This document shows positions 1 through 11,300 of a stretch of 64,000 bases of DNA, in pieces (position 1 is the stretch's first letter; every line of letters begins with the position of its first letter). Source of the stretch: Galeopsis tetrahit (lineage: Eukaryota; Streptophyta; Magnoliopsida; Lamiales; Lamiaceae); assembly GCA_963675135.1 (NCBI GenBank), contig OY776125.1:47956513-48020512 (forward strand). Direction: 5' to 3'. Under the pieces are notes generated by a model. The model was not told the origin of the DNA and searched no databases. It saw only the letters and a list, made by a program, of their open reading frames with translations. Both the position numbers and the translations under genes were made by a program.

Positions 1-210
1 TCCCATTTTACCATTTTGGTCCGTCCGCCTATAAGCTTCCCATACCTTTTTTGGTAAGTACTTTTTCTTACACTTCACTTTATATCTTACTTTTTCTCTC
101 TATCTCTCTCCTCTCTCAATCACATCACTTCTATTATATCTATTATTTAATCACTTTTCTTAATCTTTGTGCCAAAAAGTAACGTAACACTTATAGGCGG
201 ACGGAGGGAG
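1..210. mobile_element. Stowaway-like MITE, 5' end cut by window edge
   Basis: The right end at 190-210 reads as the complement of CTCCCTCCGTCCGCC and is followed by TA, the classical Stowaway terminus and target dinucleotide. A matching inner segment, GTCCGTCCGCCTATAAG, lies at 19-35, so the element starts just outside the window. Non-coding, about 210 bp visible. The family assignment rests on the terminal motif. Confidence 0.75.
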
Positions 211-502
211 TATTAAAATTAAAAAAAAAATACACATGAAAAAATGGAAAATAAAAAAAAAAAAGGAAAAGGAAAAAAAACCAAAAAATTAAAAGTTTGG
301 AATAAAAACTGAAAATGGGAGAAAAAGAGGAAGGGGAAGAAAACTTAAAAAGAAAAAAAATCAAGATTTGTGCCTAATTTCGATAGTTTATTTTTTTTTT
401 AAATTATGTTTTACAATTTTTTTTCTAAAAGTATGGGTGACTTTATGGTAAATCGACGGTAACTCGGTAATGACTCGACTAAAGATTGTAAATATAAAAA
501 CT

Positions 503-1185
503 AAGGTTGATTTTATTATATTTTATATAAATTAATAAAATAATAATATAGTCTTTTAAATGTAATTACTTTTTTAAAAATATTTTGGGGTGAACTCATA
601 AAATGAGGGGTGTAGATAAACGTGGTAAAAAATAATTTAGGGGTGAACTCATAAAATGAGCGGGTGCACATAACCGTGATAAAAAAATGATTTGGGGGTG
701 AACTCATAAAATGAACGGGTGCAGATAACCGTAGTAAAAAAATGATTTTTGGATGAACTCATTAAATGAGTGGGTGTAGATAAAATATAAATAAAAAATT
801 AAAATTGGTGTGTATCGGTATCTTGCATGTACCGGAGTACAAATTAGAGTTGATTTTATTATATTTTGTGTAAATTAATAAAAGGATAATATAGTCCTTA
901 AAATTTCTGGGGTGAACTTATAAAATTTGTGGGGTGGTTTTATTATATTTTGTGTAATTATTTAAAAAAAAATTTGGGGTGAACTTATAAAATGAGCAGG
1001 TACAGATAACCGTAGTAAAAAATAATTTTGGGGTGAACCTATAAAATGAGCGATTGCAGATAAACATGGTTAAAAAATGATTTGGGGTGAACTCATAAAA
1101 TGAGCGGGTGCAGATAATCGTAGTAAAAAAATAATTTGAGGGTGAACTAATTAAATGACAGGTGTAGATAAAATATAAATAAAAT
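503..1185. repeat. Degenerate 54-bp tandem repeat in two blocks
   Basis: Units of about 54 bp carrying GGGGTGAACTCATAAAATGA and a GCAGATAACCGTAGTAAAA tail recur at about 583, 637, 691 and 746, and again at about 973, 1030, 1084 and 1140. Each block is preceded by a similar leader (GTTGATTTTATTATATTTT) near 505 and 851, so the whole arrangement is a duplicated block. A single related unit lies at 36391-36520. Short minus-strand ORFs here only follow the repeat. I see no coding content. Confidence 0.7.
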
Positions 1186-1353
1186 AATAATTTAATTCTA
1201 TTAAAAAAATCTAATTTTACGTATGGTTTAATTTAAATAATATTATTATTAATTTTAATAAATGATAAAATAGTAAATAATAAAATAAAATTTAAATAAT
1301 TATTTTAAAATATTAAAAAAGGGCGACAAGTATCAAGTTAGGGTGACACAGAA

Positions 1354-1491
1354 CACTGCAATTTGACATTGAAACTATTAATAGTTCAAGCAGACATCTG
1401 GACTATCCTAAGAAAACCCGAGCACTGCAATTTGACATTGAAACTATTAATAGTTCAAGCAGACATCTGGACTATCCTAAAAACACCCAAG
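1354..1491. repeat. 69-bp direct tandem duplication
   Basis: Two head-to-tail copies (1354-1422 and 1423-1491) start with CACTGCAATTTGACATTG and differ at only a few bases near the end of the unit. No ORF and no recognisable element termini. Confidence 0.85.
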
Positions 1492-2700
1492 TTATAGTAA
1501 GTAAATGAAATTTTCTCATTGTTTTAATAATTACTGCTCTCTCATTCACAAAACAAATTTTCATACGGAGTACTTTTTATTTTATTTATTGTGTCACACA
1601 AACCGACAAACGTTTGCATTTGGAATTCTCTAACATGAAAATTATTTTTACAATATATTCTTTTTATACTTACTTTGGTCAATTCTTATCATAGTCACAT
1701 TTTACGAAGTGACTATATAGTCACTTTGTCGAATCGCGCCATGTGACGTTGTAAACGTCGTAACGACCTGCTACCTGTTATACATGTTTAAGTTATTTAT
1801 ATCATTTTTTAAATTATATTTTATTATTTACTATATTACCCTTCTTTTATTTAAATTATTTTTAAAATATATACATATATATATATTAGGTAAAATTATT
1901 GTTCTAACCTTTTGTAATACAATTATTCTTATTTTAAAAATTAATGAAATCAATCCAAATAATAATTAAAAAATAGATTTGTTAAATTAGTAATTAGGTC
2001 TTTTGTCTTCCACAATTCAGTCCGCACATTCTTAAGAGTTTTCACAAATTCGTGATCCTTGTCCCTTGATTCGCCATTAACAAGCAGATTTGAAGCATTA
2101 GGTTGGAAGCAAGAATGAATTTTTCTCATTGATTCTACTTCTCCACTCTACAATCGAACTCGCTCACTCCAAGAACAAAGGGGCTTTTCTTCGTGGGTCG
2201 CTCAATTAAATCTGTCTGATCCTTGATTCAATCAATTATCAGGTTGCCATGTTAATTGGACAGTTCACCACTGATCACTCAATCACTATATTTTAGGTTA
2301 TATAAATCATGTGTTCTTTATCAATCAGACCATCCATTGTTTTCAAACACGTTAAATTTGGGGTTAACCATGTCGTTCTATTCTTAAAAACATGTTTAGG
2401 TTGTAAAATGATGATATCGGGAAACTTAACTTTCATATTTGACACACGAAAACGAGATAACGACCCGTGTGACATTATAACGGAACAAATGTCATTACCG
2501 TCACTAACGACACCTTACCGACAATTCTCCTAGATCCATGTGATATTTTATACGAGTACTGTGTAGAACATGAATATCGACGTATAATATGTGTTGAATA
2601 CTCTGATAAACGAGAGAACGACCCATATCGACTTCTAGACCGTGCACAACTAAAATTTGGAAATAATTGTAATTCTTACAAATAATTATAAATATCAATT
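1492..2700. other. AT-rich non-coding stretch
   Basis: No supported gene. It holds a perfect 20-bp palindrome at 1707-1726 (AAGTGACTATATAGTCACTT) and a TA-rich tract at 1780-1975. Overlapping short ORFs on both strands near 2300-2530 have no family signature. Confidence 0.6.
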
Positions 2701-2900
2701 ATATATAGTAAATGACAAAGTGTGATAGCTCAAGTGGTTAGAGCACCACTACCTAGGCCTTAGGTCCTGGGTTCGACTTCTACACCGTGTACACTCTAAT
2801 TTTGGGTAAGTTATGGGTAATGCACGAATTCTAGACCGTGCACACTCTAATTTTGGAAATAATTATAATTTTTATAAATAATTATAAATATAAATTATTG
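2628..2900. repeat. Imperfect ~72-bp duplication flanking a SINE head
   Basis: A segment containing TCTAGACCGTGCACA, TTTGGAAATAATT and ACAAATAATTATAAATAT occurs at 2632-2700 and again at about 2829-2899. A partial third echo (ACACCGTGTACACTCTAATT) lies near 2781. Between them is a tRNA-like SINE head (2711-2775) without its poly(A) tail. Confidence 0.6.
2711..2790 (+). mobile_element. tRNA-derived SINE, truncated copy
   Basis: TAGCTCAAGTGG (box A-like) and GGTTCGA (box B-like) are spaced as in a tRNA gene. The sequence is about 95% the same as the complete SINE at 3287-3402 through the head region, but the 3' body and A-tail are missing. Confidence 0.6.
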
Positions 2901-3132
2901 ATAATTATAAATTGATAAATTATATCCTTATTTACAAAATAAAAACTTCAATGTTTGACACGTTCTCTTTAATAGAAAATACAAATTTATGACACATTAC
3001 GACAATACATACCGTAAAATTTACAAAAGGTAACAGGTCATCAAATTTAAGCCTTTAGATTAGATTTTTAATTACTTAGATTAACTCACTACGGTAGTCA
3101 TTACGACACCTTGACTACATGTAGAAGTTCTC

Positions 3133-3268
3133 TACTTACTTTTGGGTTCAATGTACACTTAATTGTGACAAAGTGAGATAGCTCAAGTGGTTAGAGCACC
3201 ACTACCTAGGCCTTAGATCCTGGGTACTTACTTTTGGGTCTTAGATCCTGGGTACTTACTTTTGGGTT
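3133..3268 (+). repeat. Tandem duplication around SINE insertion site
   Basis: The stretch TACTTACTTTTGGGTTCAAT plus the SINE head (to CCTTAGATCCTGGG) at 3133-3224 is repeated from 3253 onward. Between them a 28-bp unit beginning TTAGATCCTGGGTACTTACT is doubled (3213-3240 and 3241-3268). The pattern suggests slippage or unequal exchange after the SINE inserted. Confidence 0.75.
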
Positions 3269-3270
3269 CA

Positions 3271-3418
3271 ATGTACACTTAATTGTGACAAAGTGAGATA
3301 GCTCAAGTGGTTAGAGCACCACTACCTAGGCCTTAGATCCTGGGTTCGAGTCATGGGATGGGGAAAAAAGGGATGGGTATTTAATGTAATTCAAAAAAAA
3401 AAATGTACACTTAATTGT
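3271..3418 (+). mobile_element. Complete tRNA-derived SINE with TSD
   Basis: The SINE body is 3287-3402 (116 bp). The head carries TAGCTCAAGTGG (box A-like) and GGTTCGAGTC (box B-like), then a short G-rich body and an A-run ending at 3402. It is flanked by the 16-bp direct repeat ATGTACACTTAATTGT (3271-3286 and 3403-3418). A tRNA-like internal promoter, an A-tail and a perfect TSD are the hallmarks of LINE-mobilised SINEs. The partner LINE is not identified. Confidence 0.85.
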
Positions 3419-3466
3419 TAGAATTATGGCAAACTTTTACAAGAGGGGGGAAGTATATTTTTTTTT

Positions 3467-4305
3467 GGGTTAATTGCAAAAAAAATCACGACCTTTAGTG
3501 TATTTATCAATTACAACATATTCTTTTTTTATTTGCAATTTGATACACCACCTTTTTATGTTTTGCAATTCGATGCACCAATATATTTTTCGGCCAATTT
3601 TGATTTAACTTGGCGCCGAAAATAGCGAACTAACCACATTGTTGACACATAGACTATCAACTAATAAATTTTTTTAATGAATGACACATTTTTTAAAATA
3701 TTTTTACATAAATTGCACACTAATCCATCAATATATATTTTCTTTGATTTTCGATAAAATTCTCCATCATTACGCTTTAATATTATAGGTATTGATTGGA
3801 TGTTTTCCATCTCAAACTCTTATCCTCCATAGAAATGTGATATCTATATAATTTTATATATAAAAAAAAAATCAATCAAGAAGTTATGCAAAACAATTCA
3901 TATAATTATATTTATTCCTTTGATGTGCATTAAAGTGTTTTAAAAAAAAAGTTATAACCAAGTCGTGCATTAATCAGAATCATATTTAATTATTCCTCTA
4001 TTGTCTTAATTTTTTTTCTTTATGTTATTTTATTTTTTTCTTAATCACATAAAATAGTTTTTCGGATGTTTATGTTGTATTTTTTTTTCTAATCGCACAC
4101 ATTATGGCGAATTCGTAATTTTAGACCGCCATATCGAATTAAAAATGACCGAAAAATATATCGGTGCATCAAATTGTAAAGCTTTAAAAAATTGTGCATG
4201 AAATTGCAAAAATTTGAAAGATGATGCATCAAATTGCAAAGAAAAAAAGAATATGTTGTAATTGATAAATACTCAAAAGGTGGTGATTTTTTTTGCAATT
4301 AACCC
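3467..4305. mobile_element. Mutator-like long-TIR element, family 1, copy A
   Basis: The termini are GGGTTAATTGCAAAAAAAAT and its inverted counterpart, with homology extending over roughly 150-200 bp inward (GCACCAATATATTTTTCGG near 3582 answers CCGAAAAATATATCGGTGCA near 4149). It is flanked by T-runs of 8-9 bp that could be the TSD. No transposase is visible; the core is AT-rich. A 69-codon minus-strand ORF at its right end is only TIR sequence. Copy B is at 50047-51180. Confidence 0.8.
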
Positions 4306-6125
4306 TTTTTTTTATAATATCACATGCCTTTCATCGAAAGGTAATTCCGTGGACTGTGGACATAAATATGTGCAATTTGGCAATTTTTTTTTTCTTTTTT
4401 ATGAAATACTATAAATTATTTAAGAATAAATATAAATGAATTAATTTTTTATATTTTTATAAGTTCGAACTTTTAAATAATTAAGATAAAATGCTTGCAT
4501 GATATTATTATTGGAGTTTTAAGTAGGAGGTATAAGTGAGTCGAGTCAATTCGCGAGCTACTCGTGCTCGACTCGAAGTTAATCGAATCGAGTTTCAAGT
4601 TACTCGAATAGTTGTGGAATTCGAGTTCGAGCTCATAAATACTCGACTTGAAAGGCTCGCGAACCTAAGCGAACTTGAACAATATTTATCATCTTGTCAT
4701 TAGTGTATAATTCATATTTATATACAGGCAATCAAGTCAAGTCGAGCCAAACTTGAGTTTATTTTAGAAAAAAATATGTTTTATAATTAATTTTAAAAAT
4801 TATATAGGTAACTGAGTCGAACTTGAGTTTATCGAGTTGAGCTTTGATCTTTAAAATTTTAGGCTAGACCGAATTAAGTTTCGAGTATAGCAATTGTGTC
4901 GAGTTTTAAGCTCTACACTACTCGACTCGATCCATTTACATCCCTAGTTTTAAGGTGTATAGATTAGAGTGAAAACATGATGAAGTTGGATTGCCGATTG
5001 GTTGCTTTGCAAGTAATCAAAATTAATTAATTAAAGTAAAATGGGTGTTTCATTTAATTTTGTTGAATGTCGGAAATGTGCTTATTGTCATATAAGTCTT
5101 TTTTTATCCAACAGTTGGGGGATATAGGTGTAGTGTACCACTCAACCATTGACATTATTTATAAGCTTTTCGAGTTGAGTGGGCCGTTTGCTTTTGCCTT
5201 TTTTCTTTTTGTCTTTAACGTCTATCCTAATTTTTTGAATTTTTATATTTTATATATTAAAAAATAAAATTGAGCATGTATCTTCACATAAATAAAATAG
5301 TGTTTTTACCATTAATTTATATTATTTTTTGTTATATAAAACATAGTACATATTTAACTTTTTACATAATTTAAAATTTCAATTAAATAACTTCATCTAA
5401 AGTTTTCAGAATTTATTAATTATTTTTGAACTATTTTAAAAGTTAGTAGAAACAAATAAGGTGCAAATATATGCTCTGATTACGAAATTGATTCACCTAG
5501 TCTTGACACCTCTTATTATCACTGCTAAACAAACATTTTCAACAATAAAACATGTCTAGAGCGTTCTTCGAAACAAAATAAAAAGTATATAAAATTATTT
5601 CTGGTTTGATATAATATAATAAAAATTGTAATAAATTTTATATATTAGGTTAATTGTGGGAGTATTTGATATAATGTATTAATAGTTTTAAAACATTACT
5701 TTTTTTTTTTATAACATTCATAATATTACATAACTAATAAAAAACATATTACCCCTTATTTTTCATATTGTTATAAATTGACATTAAAATATCTACCTCA
5801 CACTTGAGTGCTATAAATAAAAGAGTTGCAACACAAAGTAAATAACTAAATTAAGAAGAACAACGTAAATATCTTAAAAGTGAAAATATTAATATTAGGT
5901 ATATATAACATTATTATAACTATATAATTTAACATTATTTCTAAATGTGCATGCAGGTTTACATAGGCCCCACTAATTTTGTAAATTTATTAGGGGTATT
6001 TTGATACTTTTATACATATGTATAATTAATACTTCGTTCCTTGATTATTTTTACTCTTTTTTTTATTGAAACGTTCCAAAATTATTTGAAAACTCCTAAT
6101 ATGGAAATAATCATAAAAATAATAT
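4306..6125. other. Non-coding AT-rich interval
   Basis: No supported gene. Contains the TCGAG-rich foldback at 4533-4950. A 66-codon ORF at 5067-5267 has no family signature and is considered chance. Confidence 0.6.
4533..4950. mobile_element. TCGAG-rich foldback repeat (hAT/CACTA-like)
   Basis: The left end TAAGTGAGTCGAGTCAA and the right end (complement of TAAATGGATCGAGTCGAGTA) are imperfect inverted repeats, and GAGTCGAG/CTCGACTCGA motifs recur inside. A related end occurs near 61965. No coding potential, and the class is uncertain. Confidence 0.5.
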
Positions 6126-7117
6126 GGGTACCACTACTAACACCCTAAAACATGTTATACATACCCCATCAATTTAAAAATAAAAATAGATAATTGTGAA
6201 ACGACTAAGTAACTCTTATACAAATTAAAGATAATTTTTTTTAAAAAATTGAAAAAATCTTTAAAAAATATAATTAAAATCTGAAAAGTATTTTAAAAGA
6301 TTAATAAAATCTTAAAAAATAATTAGTTTAAATAGATCAAATATTTTTTTAATAATAATCTGAAAAAATTAAATATTTTTTAAAAAGAAAATAAATAAAC
6401 TATTCAAATAAAAAATTCAAAAATAAATTAAAAATAAATAAATTCGTAAATATTTTAATAAATCGTAAAAAATAATTAATTAAAAAATCAATTAAAATTA
6501 AGAATTCGAATAATGATAAATAAAATCTAAAAAAAAAATAAAAATCACCTAAATCTTAAGAATTAATTAAATTAATTATAAATATAAAAAATATAATTGA
6601 TTTAATTATTTTTTAAAAATTTAGTTGAAATTTTTAAATTTTATTTAGCTTTATTTTATTTTAAAAGATTTAATTTTTTAATTTAATATTAAGTTGATTT
6701 TTCTTTATTATTTTATTTAATTAAAAAAAATCGTTAATCCTTAATTTTTTTATTTGGTTTATTTTTCATATTTTATTTAGATTTAATTATTATTATTTTC
6801 ATTTTTTTTATTTTCTTAATTTTTTAATTGATTGTTCCATTTTTAAATGATTTTTAAAATTTAGCTGATTTTTTAAAATATTTTCAACGTTTACACGTAA
6901 TTTTATTGTATTATTATTTGTTTTTCTGTTAAATAAATTTTAAATTTTATATGTTTTTAAAGATTTGGTTAATTTTTATTAGTTATGAGGGTTGAAGGGT
7001 AAATAGGAAATAATTGACGTGTGTATAGTAATAAAAATTGAATTTTAAATTTTAATGGGGTGTGTTTAACATTTGGGGTGGGTATAACATTTTATGGGGT
7101 GTTATTAGCCCCCACCC
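6126..7117. mobile_element. Mutator-like TIR element, family 2, copy A
   Basis: Begins GGGTACCACTACTAACACCC. It ends with the inverted form, GGGGTGTTATTAGCCCCC then ACCC. The flanking 9 bp are AAATAATAT and AATTAATAT (one mismatch). The core is extremely AT-rich with no ORF of interest. The right-hand 150 bp (ATTTTAATGGGGTGTGT region) matches the second copy at 60720-61721 closely. Confidence 0.8.
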
Positions 7118-7396
7118 AATTAATATTCTTACTACATCATTTTATTTTTAAAATTGTCGCTCATTTTGGTCCACATTTTATCCACGTCTCACTTAATTTT
7201 CTTTACACATCATTAAATCTCTTTACATATCAACAAAAATCACTAAAAATGCCCCTCATTTATTCAACGTCACACTCCATTATGAAAGAGTGAATATACA
7301 TTCGACATAATGAAAGATCCATCACTCTCCCTCTATAGAGGCAAAAATTCAAAATCGTTGAATTTGACACACTAATCTATACTGCAATTTAATGAA
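7118..7396. other. Non-coding spacer
   Basis: I see no gene or repeat boundary here. The 77-codon ORF that starts inside the preceding element at 7060 runs into this spacer without a family signature. Confidence 0.6.
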
Positions 7397-7807
7397 GGGT
7401 GTGTTTGTAAATAATTGTAGTTGATTCAAAGTGATTAAAGTTGATTTTTATAGTAAAATTGAAAGTAGATAGTGTTTTAAAAATAAGCACTTCTAATAAA
7501 TTTTTTAATGTTGTGGTGTATGTCGTACAAATCACTTTTTTATAATTTTACAAAAAATACCCTTATTACATTTGAATAAATAATGAGTAAAAATAAAATA
7601 TTATTTAAATTGTGAGGGAAAAATTGTAAAATTAGTAAGTGTAATGATTAGAAGCACTTAGAAGTTGTTAGAGCATGAGGAGGCTTGACTAAAACTGCTT
7701 TTAAGTAATTAATTTAATCACTTACTTGTGTTTACAAACACTTCAAAAGTGATTCTATTTAAAAAAGAAGTGCTTTTAAGCACATAGTTTTGTTTGCAAA
7801 CACCCAC
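7397..7807. mobile_element. hAT-like MITE, intact copy
   Basis: About 411 bp, beginning GGGTGTGTTTGTAAA and ending in the inverted form (TTTGCAAACACCCAC). Short, non-coding, AT-rich. A second copy at 44202-47417 has the same sequence order but is split by a 2.8-kb insertion, so this copy serves as its empty-site reference. No clear TSD was found; the superfamily call rests on the terminal GGGTGT...TTGCAAAC type. Confidence 0.7.
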
Positions 7808-7883
7808 GAAGTAAATATTAGTGATTATTCCGGAGAAACAAAGCAACTAAAAAATCAAAGATTTTGGTACATATTTAAAATGA

Positions 7884-8300
7884 GGGCAATCGAGTTCGAG
7901 CTTGAAGAGAGAATCACTATCAAATTACAGTAGGGATTTCCGTGCATTTGACTATCACACATATGTGGAGGTCATTCGTGAAGGTGAACTTCCATATGCT
8001 CCAGTGTACGAAGATGTAAATCAGAAGGGGGGAGGAACTGTCAATGAAGTTGTTTATGGAGGAGCAGATTCAGATGACGTCGTTTCGGCTCAGAGTGCAA
8101 CACTTCCCTGTAAAAAAAGAAATCTTGCGGACCGCGAAGTTAGATATGTGGAAGACGGAGTGTGGGATGACATGGAGATGGAGGAAAATGGTGCAGGATT
8201 GTTTAAGAAAGCTCGAAACTTGTGTGATGCATTTGGAGAACCGATCAAAATATTTGACATGGCGGAGGCTGGGAGTGCTCAGCTCCGCCGGGATGAATGA
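7884..8300 (+). pseudogene. LINE ORF1, C-terminal remnant
   Basis: Open from 7884 to the TGA at 8298-8300, without an ATG at the truncated end. It ends in EAGSAQLRRDE, the kind of tail seen at the end of ORF1 in plant L1 elements just before ORF2. The stop overlaps the ORF2 start as ATGA (8297-8300), an arrangement compatible with termination-reinitiation. The gag-like and zinc-knuckle parts are missing. Confidence 0.7.
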
Positions 8301-11300
8301 GTGTTTTATGCTGGAACGCACGGGGGCTTCGTAGTACTCGTGCGTTCAAGAATCTTAGTGTCTTAGTTGCTAAATCTTGTCCTTCTTTACTTTTCATAGC
8401 TGAATATAAGTGCTCTGCTTCTCGTGTGGAGAATATAAGGGTGCAATTAGGATTTCGATTATGTTTCTCTGTTGATGCTTGTGGTCTTTCAGGCGGTTTG
8501 GCCTTGTTTTGAAATGAATGGTTAATTAATGTGTTGTCGTATTCGCAAGGTCATATTGATTGCATGGTTGATGATTTACATTATCGTTGGAGATTTACTG
8601 GTTTCTATGACAATTCCAGTTTGGCTTATAGATCGTTTTCGTGGGACTTGCTTAAGAAACTTAAATTTTATCAATCGGACAATAATTCTCCTTGGCTGGT
8701 AGGGGGATTTCAACGAGACATTGTATCACCATGAAAAATGGGGGGGGGGGGGGAGAACGTAAACCTTTGTCTATATTGATTCGTTTTCAGGAAGCGTTAG
8801 ATCTTGCAAAGCTTAAGCCATTGGACACTAAAGGTCCTAAGTTCACTTGGATAAACAAAAGGCATGGGCAGAGTCTTATTAAGGAAAAGCTGGACAGATT
8901 TGTTGCAAATGAAGATTGGATGAGTACGTTTCCTCATTTTGTGACTAAGGCATTGGATTTTATGGGATCAGATCATCGCCCAATCTTGATCAATTGTACT
9001 CCAAGAGTGAGACAGAAGTACATAAGGAAAGAAGCTCATTTTCGGTTTGAGAATTATTGGGTCAAAGAAAAGGACTTTAATACACAAATTGCACAAATCT
9101 GGAAGCAAAAGGAGGAGGGAGCTTTGCTTCATGATACCTTGGATTATTGCGGCCGTTCACTTTGTAAATGGGATAAGTTAAAAAAGGGGACCATTCTAGA
9201 GCGCATTTCAAAGGCTCAAAGGTTAATTAATGAGGAACTTAATAATGACTATCAACATCCCGATATGCAGAAGATTAGAAAACTGGAAATTGAGCTTAAA
9301 AAACTTACCTCACAAGAGGAATGGTATTGGAAGCAACGACCTAGAATCTCGTGGATGAAGGAAGGGGATATGAATACTAAGTTTTTTCATGCCAGAGCTA
9401 GTGCACGAAGGAAGCGCAATACTATATTTGGGGTTATGACGGAGGAGGGGCAGTGGTTATCGAGTGAATGTGACATTAGGAAATGCTTCTTGAGGTATTT
9501 TGAGAATATATTTTCAACATCCAATCCGGATACGGTAGAAATTCAGAGAGTTGTTACTGTTATGAATCATGCGGTTTCAAACAGTGTTCTATTCGTTCTT
9601 GATTCCCCATTCACGAAAGAAGAGGTTACAAGGGCAGTGAGAGATCTTATTCCATGGAAGGCACCAGGACCTGATGGTTTTCCAGCTTCGTTTTATCAAA
9701 CAAATTGGTTGACAATCGGTGATGATATTTCTAGGCATGTGTTGGCTGTTCTCAATAACAATGACCCTTTGGAGTCTTGGAACCATACAATCATTACTCT
9801 CATTTCGAAGGTTAGGTGTCTCCAAAAAATTACCCAATATAGGCCTATTAGCTTATGTAATGTGAGTTACAGAATTGTGGCGCGCACAATTACGAATAGG
9901 CTCAAAGGAGTGATGAATGAGATTATCGATCCATTCAAAGCGCTTTTATCCCAGGGCGTCTCATTACAGACAACATACTTGCTGTATTTGAGGGTCTTCA
10001 CTGGATTAAATCTTCAAAAAGTAAGAAGGGCTATGCTGCACTAAAATTGGATATGAGCAAAGCTTATGATCGCGTGGAATGGTCCTTCCTCAGAGCTGCA
10101 ATGGAAAGAATTGGCTTCTCCCAGCGATGGATTTGTCTCATTATGAAGTGTATCTCCTCAGTCTCGTACAACATAAACATCAATGGAGGTCTAACTGAGC
10201 GATTTATACCCACACGAGGACTTAGGCAAGGTGACCCTATTTCTCCTTATCTTTTTGTTATTTGTGCACAATGCCTTTCATCTTTGATTACGAAAGCTAT
10301 TTCTGATCGTGTGATGTCGGGGATTAAGATTGCGAGGACAGCCCCGGTATTATCCCATTTATTTTTTGTCGATGATAGCTTGGTGTTTTTAAAGCCGATA
10401 GGGAGAATGGTGTTTGTTTGAAGAATTGTTTGACCCTGTATGAAAGGGCTTCTGGCCAGTTGATTAATTTGGATAAGTCGAACATATCTTTTAGCCAATA
10501 TACGAAATTGGAGAATATTAATTGTCTTAAAAATATATTGGGGGTTCGTTCATCACAAAGCCATGAGTTTTATCTGGGGCTTCCGGCATTTTCTATTAGG
10601 GCTAAAAGATTACAGTTTGGTTACTTGGTAGATAGGGTCAGGCAAAAAATTAATGATTGGGGGCATCAGTTTTTCTCGGAAGGAGGGAAGGAAGTTTTAA
10701 TAAAATCGGTGCTTCAAGTTATTCCTCCGTATGCAATGTCATGTTTTAGAATCCCAACGACTATTTGCGGTGATATGGAGAAATTGATAGCACAGTTTTG
10801 GTGGGGGGATAAAGCTGATCAGAAGAAAATACATTGGATGAAATGGAAGGATATGTGCAACACAAAGGAGAATGAGGGATTGGGTTTTAGGAGTTTGGTG
10901 GCTTTTAACAAAGCACTTCTTGCTAAGCAGGTTTGGCGCATCATGTGTAATCCGGATGCTATGGTTAGCAAGTTATTTAAAGCAAGGTATTTTAGGCATG
11001 TGGATATTCTGGAAGCAGGATTAGGAACTAACCCATCATTTGTTTGGCGCTCTATGGTATGGAGTAGAGAGGTCATTGAGAAAGGGATGAGATGGAGGAT
11101 TGGAAGAGGGGATAATGTGCATATATTTCGTGACAAGTGGGTTACGGATTTACAGGATGGAGTCCCGTCTTCGAAGTTTGCCAGTGCTTCAAAGGTCAAT
11201 CGGTTTATAACCTCAGATTACTCCTGGGATATAAATTTGTTGCAACGTGCCTTCTTACCGTATGAGGTGGCAGCCATTGTGAAGGTACCGCTCTATGGGA

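Noticed and set aside
516..707. 63-codon minus ORF
   Set aside because: It reads the 54-bp repeat units; the same peptide theme recurs with the repeat period.
3168..3224. A functional tRNA gene
   Set aside because: The A box and B box are present but no cloverleaf acceptor or anticodon stem forms; it is a SINE head.
4089..4298. 69-codon minus ORF
   Set aside because: Lies entirely within the right TIR of the family 1 Mutator-like element.
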